This document shows, piece by piece, positions 1-14,276 of a stretch of 36,430 nt of DNA (position 1 is the stretch's first letter; the number at the start of each line of letters is the position of its first letter). Location of the stretch: contig JAUCBJ010009119.1 of assembly GCA_032718475.1 (NCBI GenBank), positions 1-36,430 of the forward strand. Reading direction: 5' to 3'. Both the position numbers and the translations under genes were made by a program. This stretch comes from Nemertoderma westbladi (Eukaryota; Xenacoelomorpha; Nemertodermatida; Nemertodermatidae). The notes under the pieces were generated by a model. That model did not search any database. It was not told where the DNA came from and saw nothing but the letters and a program-made list of their open reading frames with translations.

Positions 1-3000
1 CTTAAACATTACACGACTACTTAAACATTATACGACTACTTAAACATTATACGACTACTTAAACATTATACGACTACTTAAACATTATACGACTACTTAA
101 ACATTATACGACTACTTAAACATTATACGACTACTTAAACATTATACGACTACTTAAACATTATACGACTACTTAAACATTATACGACTACTTAAACATT
201 ATACGACTACTTAAACATTATACGACTACTTAAACATTATACGACTACTTAAACATTATACGACTATACTTAAACATTATACGACTACTTAAACATTATA
301 CGACTACTTAAACATTATACGACTATACTTAAACATTATACGACTACTTAAACATTATACGACTACTTAAACATTACACGACTACTTAAACATTATACGA
401 CTACTTAAACATTATACGACTACTTAAACATTTATACGACTACTTAAACATTATACGACTACTTAAACATTATACGACTACTTAAACATTACACGACTAC
501 TTAAACATTATACGACTATACTTAAACATTTATACGACTACTTAAACATTATACGACTACTTAAACATTATACGACTACTTAAACATTATACGACTACTT
601 AAACATTATACGACTACTTAAACATTATACGACTACTTAAACATTATACGACTACTTAAACATTATACGACTACTTAAACATTATACGACTACTTAAACA
701 TTATACGACTACTTAAACATTATACGACTACTTAAACATTATACGACTACTTAAACATTATACGACTACTTAAACATTATACGACTACTTAAACATTATA
801 CGACTACTTAAACATTATACGACTACTTAAACATTATACGACTACTTAAACATTATACGACTACTTAAACATTATACGACTACTTAAACATTATACGACT
901 ACTTAAACATTATACGACTACTTAAACATTATACGACTACTTAAACATTATACGACTACTTAAACATTATACGACTACTTAAACATTATACGACTACTTA
1001 AACATTATACGACTACTTAAACATTATACGACTACTTAAACATTATACGACTACTTAAACATTATACGACTACTTAAACATTATACGACTACTTAAACAT
1101 TATACGACTACTTAAACATTATACGACTACTTAAACATTATACGACTACTTAAACATTATACGACTACTTAAACATTATACGACTACTTAAACATTACAC
1201 GACTACTTAAACATTATACGACTACTTAAACATTATACGACTACTTAAACATTATACGACTACTTAAACATTATACGACTACTTAAACATTATACGACTA
1301 CTTAAACATTATACGACTACTTAAACATTATACGACTACTTAAACATTATACGACTACTTAAACATTATACGACTACTTAAACATTATACGACTACTTAA
1401 ACATTATACGACTACTTAAACATTATACGACTACTTAAACATTATACGACTACTTAAACATTATACGACTACTTAAACATTATACGACTACTTAAACATT
1501 ATACGACTACTTAAACATTATACGACTACTTAAACATTATACGACTACTTAAACATTACACGACTACTTAAACATTACACGACTACTTAAACATTATACG
1601 ACTACTTAAACATTATACGACTACTTAAACATTATACGACTACTTAAACATTTATACGACTACTTAAACATTATACGACTACTTAAACATTATACGACTA
1701 CTTAAACATTATACGACTACTTAAACATTATACGACTACTTAAACATTATACGACTACTTAAACATTATACGACTACTTAAACATTATACGACTACTTAA
1801 ACATTATACGACTACTTAAACATTTACACGACTACTTAAACATTACACGACTACTTAAACATTATACGACTACTTAAACATTATACGACTATACTTAAAC
1901 ATTTATACGACTACTTAAACATTATACGACTACTTAAACATTACACGACTACTTAAACATTATACGACTACTTAAACATTTATACGACTACTTAAACATT
2001 ATACGACTACTTAAACATTATACGACTACTTAAACATTACACGACTACTTAAACATTATACGACTACTTAAACATTATACGACTACTTAAACATTATACG
2101 ACTACTTAAACATTATACGACTACTTAAACATTATACGACTACTTAAACATTATACGACTACTTAAACATTATACGACTACTTAAACATTATACGACTAC
2201 TTAAACATTATACGACTACTTAAACATTATACGACTACTTAAACATTATACGACTACTTAAACATTATACGACTACTTAAACATTATACGACTACTTAAA
2301 CATTATACGACTACTTAAACATTATACGACTACTTAAACATTATACGACTACTTAAACATTATACGACTACTTAAACATTATACGACTACTTAAACATTA
2401 TACGACTACTTAAACATTATACGACTACTTAAACATTATACGACTACTTAAACATTATACGACTACTTAAACATTATACGACTACTTAAACATTATACGA
2501 CTACTTAAACATTATACGACTACTTAAACATTATACGACTACTTAAACATTATACGACTACTTAAACATTATACGACTACTTAAACATTATACGACTACT
2601 TAAACATTATACGACTACTTAAACATTATACGACTACTTAAACATTATACGACTACTTAAACATTATACGACTACTTAAACATTATACGACTACTTAAAC
2701 ATTATACGACTACTTAAACATTATACGACTACTTAAACATTATACGACTATACTTAAACATTATACGACTACTTAAACATTATACGACTACTTAAACATT
2801 ATACGACTATACTTAAACATTTATACGACTACTTAAACATTACACGACTTACTTAAACATTACACGACTACTTAAACATTATACGACTACTTAAACATTA
2901 TACGACTACTTAAACATTATACGACTATACTTAAACATTATACGACTACTTAAACATTATACGACTACTTAAACATTATACGACTTACTTAAACATTATA

Positions 3001-6000
3001 CGACTACTTAAACATTATACGACTATACTTAAACATTATACGACTACTTAAACATTATACGACTACTTAAACATTACACGACTACTTAAACATTATACGA
3101 CTACTTAAACATTATACGACTACTTAAACATTATACGACTACTTAAACATTATACGACTACTTAAACATTTATACGACTACTTAAACATTACACGACTAC
3201 TTAAACATTATACGACTACTTAAACATTATACGACTACTTAAACATTATACGACTACTTAAACATTATACGACTACTTAAACATTATACGACTACTTAAA
3301 CATTATACGACTACTTAAACATTATACGACTATACTTAAACATTTATACGACTACTTAAACATTATACGACTACTTAAACATTACACGACTACTTAAACA
3401 TTATACGACTACTTAAACATTACACGACTACTTAAACATTATACGACTACTTAAACATTTATACGACTACTTAAACATTATACGACTACTTAAACATTAT
3501 ACGACTACTTAAACATTATACGACTACTTAAACATTATACGACTATACTTAAACATTATACGACTACTTAAACATTATACGACTACTTAAACATTACACG
3601 ACTACTTAAACATTATACGACTACTTAAACATTATACGACTACTTAAACATTATACGACTACTTAAACATTATACGACTACTTAAACATTACACGACTAC
3701 TTAAACATTACACGACTACTTAAACATTATACGACTACTTAAACATTATACGACTACTTAAACATTATACGACTACTTAAACATTATACGACTACTTAAA
3801 CATTATACGACTACTTAAACATTATACGACTACTTAAACATTATACGACTACTTAAACATTATACGACTACTTAAACATTATACGACTACTTAAACATTA
3901 TACGACTACTTAAACATTATACGACTACTTAAACATTATACGACTACTTAAACATTATACGACTACTTAAACATTATACGACTACTTAAACATTATACGA
4001 CTACTTAAACATTATACGACTACTTAAACATTATACGACTACTTAAACATTATACGACTACTTAAACATTATACGACTACTTAAACATTATACGACTACT
4101 TAAACATTATACGACTACTTAAACATTATACGACTACTTAAACATTATACGACTACTTAAACATTATACGACTACTTAAACATTATACGACTACTTAAAC
4201 ATTATACGACTACTTAAACATTATACGACTACTTAAACATTATACGACTACTTAAACATTATACGACTACTTAAACATTATACGACTACTTAAACATTAT
4301 ACGACTACTTAAACATTATACGACTACTTAAACATTATACGACTACTTAAACATTATACGACTATACTTAAACATTTATACGACTACTTAAACATTATAC
4401 GACTACTTAAACATTATACGACTACTTAAACATTATACGACTACTTAAACATTATACGACTACTTAAACATTATACGACTACTTAAACATTATACGACTA
4501 CTTAAACATTATACGACTACTTAAACATTATACGACTACTTAAACATTATACGACTACTTAAACATTATACGACTACTTAAACATTATACGACTACTTAA
4601 ACATTATACGACTACTTAAACATTATACGACTACTTAAACATTATACGACTATACTTAAACATTTATACGACTACTTAAACATTATACGACTACTTAAAC
4701 ATTATACGACTACTTAAACATTATACGACTACTTAAACATTATACGACTACTTAAACATTATACGACTACTTAAACATTATACGACTACTTAAACATTAT
4801 ACGACTACTTAAACATTATACGACTACTTAAACATTATACGACTACTTAAACATTATACGACTACTTAAACATTATACGACTACTTAAACATTATACGAC
4901 TACTTAAACATTATACGACTACTTAAACATTATACGACTACTTAAACATTATACGACTACTTAAACATTATACGACTACTTAAACATTATACGACTACTT
5001 AAACATTATACGACTACTTAAACATTATACGACTACTTAAACATTATACGACTACTTAAACATTATACGACTATACTTAAACATTATACGACTACTTAAA
5101 CATTATACGACTACTTAAACATTATACGACTACTTAAACATTATACGACTACTTAAACATTATACGACTACTTAAACATTATACGACTACTTAAACATTT
5201 ATACGACTACTTAAACATTATACGACTACTTAAACATTATACGACTACTTAAACATTATACGACTATACTTAAACATTATACGACTACTTAAACATTATA
5301 CGACTACTTAAACATTATACGACTACTTAAACATTATACGACTACTTAAACATTATACGACTACTTAAACATTATACGACTACTTAAACATTATACGACT
5401 ACTTAAACATTATACGACTACTTAAACATTATACGACTACTTAAACATTATACGACTACTTAAACATTATACGACTACTTAAACATTATACGACTACTTA
5501 AACATTATACGACTACTTAAACATTATACGACTACTTAAACATTATACGACTACTTAAACATTATACGACTACTTAAACATTATACGACTACTTAAACAT
5601 TATACGACTACTTAAACATTATACGACTACTTAAACATTATACGACTACTTAAACATTATACGACTACTTAAACATTATACGACTACTTAAACATTATAC
5701 GACTACTTAAACATTATACGACTACTTAAACATTATACGACTACTTAAACATTACACGACTACTTAAACATTATACGACTACTTAAACATTTATACGACT
5801 ACTTAAACATTATACGACTACTTAAACATTATACGACTACTTAAACATTTATACGACTACTTAAACATTATACGACTACTTAAACATTATACGACTACTT
5901 AAACATTATACGACTACTTAAACATTATACGACTACTTAAACATTATACGACTACTTAAACATTATACGACTACTTAAACATTATACGACTACTTAAACA

Positions 6001-9000
6001 TTATACGACTACTTAAACATTATACGACTACTTAAACATTATACGACTACTTAAACATTTATACGACTACTTAAACATTATACGACTACTTAAACATTTA
6101 TACGACTACTTAAACATTATACGACTACTTAAACATTATACGACTACTTAAACATTATACGACTACTTAAACATTATACGACTACTTAAACATTATACGA
6201 CTACTTAAACATTATACGACTACTTAAACATTATACGACTACTTAAACATTATACGACTACTTAAACATTATACGACTACTTAAACATTATACGACTACT
6301 TAAACATTATACGACTACTTAAACATTATACGACTACTTAAACATTATACGACTACTTAAACATTATACGACTACTTAAACATTATACGACTACTTAAAC
6401 ATTATACGACTACTTAAACATTATACGACTACTTAAACATTTATACGACTACTTAAACATTATACGACTACTTAAACATTATACGACTACTTAAACATTA
6501 TACGACTACTTAAACATTATACGACTACTTAAACATTATACGACTACTTAAACATTATACGACTACTTAAACATTTATACGACTACTTAAACATTATACG
6601 ACTACTTAAACATTATACGACTACTTAAACATTATACGACTACTTAAACATTATACGACTACTTAAACATTATACGACTACTTAAACATTATACGACTAC
6701 TTAAACATTATACGACTATACTTAAACATTATACGACTACTTAAACATTATACGACTACTTAAACATTATACGACTATACTTAAACATTTATACGACTAC
6801 TTAAACATTATACGACTACTTAAACATTATACGACTATACTTAAACATTTATACGACTACTTAAACATTATACGACTACTTAAACATTATACGACTATAC
6901 TTAAACATTATACGACTACTTAAACATTTATACGACTACTTAAACATTATACGACTACTTAAACATTTATACGACTACTTAAACATTATACGACTACTTA
7001 AACATTATACGACTACTTAAACATTATACGACTACTTAAACATTATACGACTACTTAAACATTATACGACTACTTAAACATTACACGACTACTTAAACAT
7101 TATACGACTATACTTAAACATTATACGACTACTTAAACATTATACGACTACTTAAACATTATACGACTATACTTAAACATTTATACGACTACTTAAACAT
7201 TATACGACTACTTAAACATTTATACGACTACTTAAACATTATACGACTACTTAAACATTATACAACTACTTAAACATTATACGACTACTTAAACATTTAT
7301 ACGACTACTTAAACATTTATACGACTACTTAAACATTATACGACTACTTAAACATTATACGACTACTTAAACATTATACGACTATACTTAAACATTTATA
7401 CGACTACTTAAACATTATACGACTACTTAAACATTTATACGACTACTTAAACATTATACGACTACTTAAACATTATACAACTACTTAAACATTATACGAC
7501 TACTTAAACATTTATACGACTACTTAAACATTTATACGACTACTTAAACATTATACGACTACTTAAACATTATACGACTACTTAAACATTTATACGACTA
7601 CTTAAACATTATACGACTACTTAAACATTATACGACTACTTAAACATTATACGACTACTTAAACATTACACGACTACTTAAACATTATACGACTACTTAA
7701 ACATTTATACGACTACTTAAACATTATACGACTACTTAAACATTATACGACTATACTTAAACATTATACGACTACTTAAACATTATACGACTACTTAAAC
7801 ATTATACGACTATACTTAAACATTTATACGACTACTTAAACATTATACGACTACTTAAACATTTATACGACTACTTAAACATTACACGACTACTTAAACA
7901 TTATACGACTACTTAAACATTATACGACTACTTAAACATTATACGACTATACTTAAACATTTATACGACTACTTAAACATTATACGACTACTTAAACATT
8001 ATACGACTACTTAAACATTATACGACTACTTAAACATTTATACGACTACTTAAACATTATACGACTACTTAAACATTATACGACTACTTAAACATTATAC
8101 GACTACTTAAACATTATACGACTACTTAAACATTTATACGACTACTTAAACATTATACAACTACTTAAACATTATACGACTACTTAAACATTATACGACT
8201 ACTTAAACATTATACGACTACTTAAACATTATACGACTACTTAAACATTATACGACTACTTAAACATTATACGCTACTTAAACATTATACGCTACTTAAA
8301 CATTATACGACTACTTAAACATTATACGACTACTTAAACATTTATACGACTACTTAAACATTATACGCTACTTAAACATTATACGCTACTTAAACATTAT
8401 ACGACTACTTAAACATTATACGACTACTTAAACATTATACGACTACTTAAACATTACACGACTACTTAAACATTATACGACTACTTAAACATTATACGAC
8501 TACTTAAACATTTATACGACTACTTAAACATTATACAACTACTTAAACATTATACGACTACTTAAACATTATACGACTACTTAAACATTACACGACTACT
8601 TAAACATTATACGACTACTTAAACATTTATACGACTATACTTAAACATTATACGACTACTTAAACATTTATACGACTACTTAAACATTATACAACTACTT
8701 AAACATTATACGACTACTTAAACATTATACGACTACTTAAACATTACACGACTACTTAAACATTATACGACTACTTAAACATTATACGACTACTTAAACA
8801 TTTATACGACTATACTTAAACATTATACGACTACTTAAACATTTATACGACTATACTTAAACATTATACGACTACTTAAACATTATACAACTACTTAAAC
8901 ATTACACGACTACTTAAACATTATACGACTACTTAAACATTATACGACTACTTAAACATTTATACGACTATACTTAAACATTATACGACTACTTAAACAT

Positions 9001-10066
9001 TATACGACTACTTAAACATTATACGACTACTTAAACATTATACGACTACTTAAACATTATACGACTACTTAAACATTATACGACTACTTAAACATTATAC
9101 GACTACTTAAACATTTATACGACTATACTTAAACATTATACGACTACTTAAACATTTATACGACTATACTTAAACATTATACGACTACTTAAACATTATA
9201 CGACTACTTAAACATTATACGACTACTTAAACATTATACGACTACTTAAACATTATACGACTACTTAAACATTATACGACTACTTAAACATTATACGACT
9301 ACTTAAACATTTATACGACTACTTAAACATTATACGACTACTTAAACATTTATACGACTATACTTAAACATTATACGACTACTTAAACATTATACGACTA
9401 CTTAAACATTATACGACTACTTAAACATTTATACGACTATACTTAAACATTATACGACTACTTAAACATTTATACGACTACTTAAACATTATACAACTAC
9501 TTAAACATTACACGACTACTTAAACATTATACGACTACTTAAACATTTATACGACTACTTAAACATTATACAACTACTTAAACATTACACGACTACTTAA
9601 ACATTATACGACTACTTAAACATTATACGACTACTTAAACATTTATACGACTATACTTAAACATTATACGACTACTTAAACATTATACGACTACTTAAAC
9701 ATTATACGACTACTTAAACATTATACGACTACTTAAACATTATACGACTACTTAAACATTATACGACTACTTAAACATTATACGACTACTTAAACATTAT
9801 ACGACTACTTAAACATTATACGACTACTTAAACATTATACGACTACTTAAACATTATACGACTACTTAAACATTTATACGACTACTTAAACATTATACGA
9901 CTACTTAAACATTATACGACTACTTAAACATTATACGACTACTTAAACATTATACGACTACTTAAACATTATATGACTACTTAAACATTATACGACTACT
10001 TAAAAACATTTATACGACTACTTAAACATTATACGACTACTTAAACATTTATACGACTACTTAAAC
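1..10066. repeat. 19-bp satellite array
   Basis: Uninterrupted head-to-tail array of the 19-bp monomer CTTAAACATTATACGACTA, about 525 copies, starting at base 1 and so probably continuing leftwards. Recurrent variants are a 20-bp form with an extra T (CATTTATACG), a 21-bp form with an extra TA (CGACTATACTT), TACACG for TATACG, TACAACTA for TACGACTA, and an 18-bp TACGCTAC form near 8270-8390. Positions about 2200-2700 and 3720-4350 are nearly invariant, while 6700-10060 is a mosaic of variants, as expected towards an array edge. The last full monomers end near 10050 and the array decays into unique AT-rich DNA. There are no long ORFs because each monomer carries TAA. Centromeric, heterochromatic or intronic status cannot be told from sequence. 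Confidence 0.98.
7196..9660. repeat. higher-order structure in satellite edge
   Basis: Within the 19-bp array, blocks of variant monomers recur in the same order. The TACAACTA variant occurs at 7261 and 7477 (216 bp apart) within nearly identical runs of 19- and 20-bp monomers. It recurs at about 8157, 8534, 8690, 8887, 9492 and 9569, often next to TTTATACGACTATACTT blocks. This indicates local duplication of multi-monomer units, i.e. incipient higher-order repeats. Confidence 0.7.
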
Positions 10067-10138
10067 AATTAAACTAACTTATTATTTTGAGAGACACGGG
10101 GGGAATGTAACTGGACGGAAATCCCATCTCTGTAAATT

Positions 10139-10338
10139 AATATTCCGCCTGAATGTTAAATTATCAATTTAGGGCAAGGAGCAGGTTACAGTGACACGTT
10201 ATTCTAACCAAAACAATTAACTAAAGTCAATATATCAGGTTATAGTTTATATTTGGGGGTAATCAGCTGTTATATACACCGAATTTCCCTGAGAGGGATT
10301 AAATTTTATTGCGTCGAACCCCCCCCCCCCCCCCCCCC
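10139..10338. repeat. Dispersed repeat family A, copy 1, with C-run
   Basis: About 200 bp that matches 14077-14276 along its length. Shared landmarks in order are AATGTTAAATT, CAATTTAGGG, GGAGCAGGTTACAGTG, CACGTTATT, CAATATATCAGGTTA, GTAATCAGCTGTTAT, CCCTG-GAGAGGG and TTATTGCGTC. It ends in a run of 20 C at 10319-10338. Both copies end in a C-run, so the run is probably part of the element. No coding capacity was seen and the class is unknown. Confidence 0.8.
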
Positions 10339-10399
10339 GGGCGCAATTTCCTAATTACCGGTAATGTAACTTTTTGAAGGCTTTTTCAAGGCTTTGCAA

Positions 10400-10545
10400 A
10401 GTCCGCAATGACGTCCAGGTGGGATCGAACTCTTCGGGTTGGCTGACCCGACCCTCTAACCATTCAGCTTGCGGCTCAGCTAAAAGATAGACCTGGAAAT
10501 TCTATCTGATACCTTGTATGCAATTTACCTCCTCACGGCATCCCT
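10400..10545 (-). mobile_element. tRNA-derived SINE-like repeat, copy 1
   Basis: Read on the minus strand there is an A-box-like segment (about 10453-10470, GCTGAATGGTTAGAG) and a B box (10418-10430, GTTCGATCCCACC), spaced as in a tRNA gene. The anticodon arm is degenerate. A second unit at 19430-19560 shares the tRNA-like body and about 60 bp of 5' flank (TACCTTGTATG / CAATTTAC / CCTCA on the plus strand). The shared flank marks a dispersed tRNA-derived element, not a functional tRNA gene. The 3' limit is not resolved. Confidence 0.65.
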
Positions 10546-10560
10546 TCTGTTAATCAAGGA

Positions 10561-11735
10561 CAGGATACGATACGATACGATACGAAAACGGATTTTCGTA
10601 TTTCGTATCGCAGTATTTATTAGTACCGGTATCGAATTTCGTATCGTATAGAGTTGAAACAGAGACCTGTATTTCTTAATCCCGGTAAACCAGAGACCTA
10701 CCCGGATAATTATTTAGAAAAATACCGGAGACCAGAGCCAGAGATCAGAGACTTTGCTTATTTTTCTACTTACAATTTGATTACTCCCCTATAGCACAAA
10801 CAGGTACATACGGCCTTAGAACTATTTTTCTATGGTTCAATTAGAGTAAAGTAAATCCAACCCATTTCAACCCTTATATACCCATTGTAAGAAAATAAGC
10901 GCACGTACAGTTTGGGGGGCTTAATTAATATTAATTAATATTATTTTGGTTATTTGTTTATTAATTCGTGCTTATTTTGTTGTTAATAATATGTTACATT
11001 AATTTGTTTTGCGCCATAGGTACCGGTACTTTGTTAATTAAAGGCACTTATTTTACAATTGTTCAAATCATAAACATTTCAATGTACTATAAACTTGGTT
11101 ATTTACGAATACTTAGTGCACAGGTATAGTGCTCTACTCGCCCCATTTACAAGCCTCGTTACGCTCGTTCTCTCCATTTGGTCGTCATATTATCTATCCT
11201 ATAACAAGTTGAATGGAGATCAGCCCTTTCTTTCAATTTTAAACATTGAGTGCTCAAATTAAGCAACCTTATCCTTAAATAAGAACCATCTTTAGGTGCT
11301 AATTTAACTTAAAATTAAACGAAACTTAAATTAATTAATAAGAAGATTATCGGTACATTTATTAGAAATAGAAATAGTGTAAAAGTGAATATATTATAAT
11401 TGTGTTGAAGTGGTGTATGAAAAATAGTTAAAAATTAAAGAATTAATTAATTGTAAAAAATTTGTGAAAAATTATCTTCATTTCACATTTTGTGTTGTAC
11501 AGGATCTATTTTTAAATATCTATTTCTAATTTGTAAAATCACTGATCTCTGGGTAAAATGTCTGTTTTCAATACCCGGGAACCAGAGACCTATCCGGAGA
11601 CCAAAAAATAGCCCGGAGAATCCAGAGAACAGAGATCAGTGACAGGTCTCTGTTACAACTCTATTATCGTATCAAAAAATGGACTTCGTATCGTATAATA
11701 CGAATAAATATTTTTCGTATTTTCGTTTCTAATTA
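10561..11735. mobile_element. ATACGAT-rich foldback element
   Basis: Outer arms rich in ATACGATACG / TTTCGTAT face each other at about 10561-10670 and 11642-11735. Each contains, in opposite orientation, the block AGAGTTG(A/T)AACAGAGACCTGT (10648-10670 and 11642-11664). Inside the arms, CCAGAGACCTAYCCGGA occurs in the same orientation at 10690-10706 and 11582-11598, together with further CCAGAGA/CAGAGATCAG motifs. The interior (about 10770-11550) is AT-rich and non-coding. No clean target duplication was found, so the ends are approximate. The superfamily is unknown. Confidence 0.55.
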
Positions 11736-11740
11736 TTTTA

Positions 11741-12531
11741 TAAATCATTAATATTTTAAACAGAGATAACCAAAAAGATAAACACAACACAACATTAATA
11801 TTTACAATATTTTCACAAAATTGTTGTATAAATTAGGTTACAGCTTACAATTTTATTATGTCAATATAATTTGTAAGACAGGAGGATCGTTATCGTTAAT
11901 CACATTGTAATTAACTGTAGAATAATTATAAAAATACCACTGAAATATAATCGAATTTAAATAAAGATTTTAGGATAACTAATCGCGCCTACAAGGCATC
12001 TGATGTTGTTATAAAAGCATTTGTGAGAGAATAAGAGAAATTAAACATATAGTTTTATTCTAGTACAGTATTCTATTCGTTTAACTCAGAACTCTGAAGT
12101 TTTTAATGTTATTCTATATCGGTAACATCAAATTCATATATAATTGTATCAATAAATGCAGTACCGGTAGTAAAAGTTTCAGTTTTGGCGCTAAATGCGG
12201 CGCCAACGCCATCGCACATGGCAGTGGCGCCATTATTGATGACGCTGGCAGCGCCATCGAGATTTCTCCGAGATTCGCCATGAATTTTCTCTGATAACAA
12301 TAGTTTTATAGTTATAGTTAGTTCATTTATTGACAGTTAAAACAAAACAAAATTACAAAAAGCAATAAAAGCACCATAAGGACTGTCCATCGTATTGTCG
12401 TACATAAACGACAAAGTAAGGCATTTATTAACGGTAGATATAAATAAGTCTATATGTATATAAGTAACTATGTATTTATGATTGGAAATATAAACTAATG
12501 ATTTCCGCCCCACACAGTAATTCTAATCGAT
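11741..12531. other. Non-coding stretch with GC-rich GGCGCC patch
   Basis: Mostly AT-rich sequence without convincing genes. A local patch at 12186-12275 carries repeated GGCGCC/GCGCCA motifs and is open on both strands for about 62 codons. It lacks recognisable protein features. A related motif cluster (TGGCGCC, ACAGCGACATC) recurs at 14818-14875, suggesting a shared repeat rather than an exon. Confidence 0.4.
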
Positions 12532-12873
12532 CAGGATTGCCACTATTATAGTTCAGTTTCAATTTTCCCTGACTTTTTGAAAATATTCCCTGACTGCAGG
12601 TACAACAACATTTTTTATAGAATATAGTATACTTGTATTATTGGCAGCTTTATTATATTCCAAACAATGTAACGAGTTAAGCGATTAGAGTGGACCCTGT
12701 CGACCTATATATTTAGTGATGTGAGGAAATTTAATGACGAGCGAAGCGAGCAGAGAATATTTTACACATTTTCGCTTATTTCACATTCCCTGACTTTTCC
12801 CCGATTTGTCCCATTTTTACTAGAATTCCCTGACATTTATAAAATTGACTATTCCAGGTTAGTGGCAACCCTG
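12532..12873. mobile_element. hAT-like MITE
   Basis: 342 bp bounded by inverted ends CAGGATTGCCACTA (12532-12545) and, on the other strand, CAGGGTTGCCACTA ending at 12873. The CAGGGTTGCC start is typical of hAT transposon termini. The interior carries four direct copies of TTCCCTGAC (near 12567, 12588, 12786 and 12826) and cannot encode a transposase. The flanking octamers, TAATCGAT on the left and TCGAGGAT on the right, do not match well, so the 8-bp target duplication is eroded or the ends are off by a few bases. Confidence 0.65.
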
Positions 12874-12885
12874 TCGAGGATACTT

Positions 12886-12960
12886 AGGGGGCGTTCATAA
12901 AGTATGTCACGCACAAGGGGGGAGGGGGACTTTTGTGACGGTCACGGCGATGTTCTACGG
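12886..12960. mobile_element. Transposon-end-like motif
   Basis: GGGGGCGTTCATAAAGTATG followed by a TCACGC step, a purine-rich GGGGGGAGGGGG block and TTTTGTGACGGTCACGG. I recognise this arrangement as resembling a terminal motif of widespread animal DNA transposons, but I cannot name the superfamily. No matching inverted end is visible nearby, so it would be a solitary or truncated end. Confidence 0.35.
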
Positions 12961-13236
12961 TATGTTTTAATGTTAGATTGTCTTTGACTAACACATTTGT
13001 AGATGAGTGGGAAACTTTAAGGAAAAAACAATAAACTCAATAACATTGAATTTAATCCCTAACAGTAACAGGGCACCCCTGTCTAGTCTGCCTTGTACAT
13101 GTACAACCTGTACAGTACTGTAGTTTGAAGCTGCTAAAGTATGTATAGGCTTTTAGTAAGAACTACTTCAGTCAAAATGTTTCACTTTCTATTGTGCTTT
13201 CTAACTGTTATTAAATTATTGAAATAAAATATTTAA

Positions 13237-13252
13237 GGGGGGGGGGGGGGGG
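13237..13252. repeat. Poly-G tract (16 G)
   Basis: Uninterrupted run of 16 G followed by AT-rich ATATATAT/AAATAAAA sequence to about 13340. Confidence 0.95.
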
Positions 13253-13599
13253 TATAATATATATATAAAATAAAACTATAAATAAAACTTTAAATAAAAA
13301 ATAGAGAATAAAAAATATATATAAATAAAAAATAACACCCCGCTTGTTTACTGTTGTTGTATCGGTATTAAAAAATATTTACTTATTTTACGGAATAAAC
13401 GTGATGGGTGGAAATTTTTTGAAAACTTAGGCCTACTTACTTAACATACAGTATAGGCGTACAGGTACAGTAGTACCAACGGCTACCGGTGGTATACTCG
13501 GTACACGGATTGGGTTTTCTTTCAATTTCAACTCTCAATTATTATGGGAACAAACGGTAATTTACTCATAATTAGCAAGTCGTAAAACTTGATTACTGT

Positions 13600-13880
13600 A
13601 AGAATTGTTCGCTGACTGGCTGGCTGACTGATTGACTGACCTACAGCCAAAACTTGATTTTGATGAAATTTTCACAGCATCTAGATACCGCGATTCTAAG
13701 GTCCCTGGTATGATCGGCTACTCCGTCCATAGCCTCTGGGCTCGAAAAATAGAGATAAACAAAAAAACGCCATAGGCGCAATGGTAAAATAACACCAATG
13801 ACAGCTTGTTGATGGAATTTACATTTGATTGATGACTTCCGACTTACTTAACGGCGTCTTGACGCCGTCTCTAGTAAAGA
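13600..13880. repeat. Probable dispersed repeat with GACGCCGTC hairpin
   Basis: Starts with a GACTGGCTGGCTGACTGATT low-complexity block, continues as non-coding sequence and ends with a tight hairpin, ACGGCGTC-TT-GACGCCGT (13851-13868). No second copy is visible in the window, so assignment as a repeat is an inference from style only. The flanks 13253-13600 and 13881-14076 show no gene. Confidence 0.3.
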
Positions 13881-14076
13881 ATGTACTAAATTTTTAAAAA
13901 AAAATTAATACTCCGGGTGTCTGGAACTGGAATAAGAGAATTTTGGGTGGATTTTATTTCAAAAATTAATAGCCGTGTCGCCGTTTCTATATATCGGACT
14001 CCAGGGTACATAGAGAAAAAAGTATTAAAATAAAAATAGATTCCCCCACAGAAGACTCAATCCAATCTCGGCGATA

Positions 14077-14276
14077 TAATATCCGCCTCACCTCAATGTT
14101 AAATTCTCAATTTAGGGAAAGGAGCAGGTTACAGTGGCACGTTATTTTTACCAAAACAGAAAACTAAACGCAATATATCAGGTTACAGTTTTATTTTTGA
14201 GAGTAATCAGCTGTTATTTGCGTCGAATTTTCCCTGGAGAGGGAGGAGTTGTTATTGCGTCCAGTCCCCCCCCCCC
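14077..14276. repeat. Dispersed repeat family A, copy 2, with C-run
   Basis: Second copy of the family at 10139-10338, diverged by scattered substitutions and small indels. It ends in a run of 11 C at 14266-14276. The start is placed at TAATATCCGCCT, where similarity begins. Confidence 0.8.

Noticed and set aside
1-10066. CRISPR-like array
   Set aside because: The monomers abut with no unique spacers; it is a simple satellite in a eukaryotic context.
10400-10490. Functional tRNA gene
   Set aside because: The anticodon arm does not pair properly and the 5' flank is shared with the second copy, as in a SINE.
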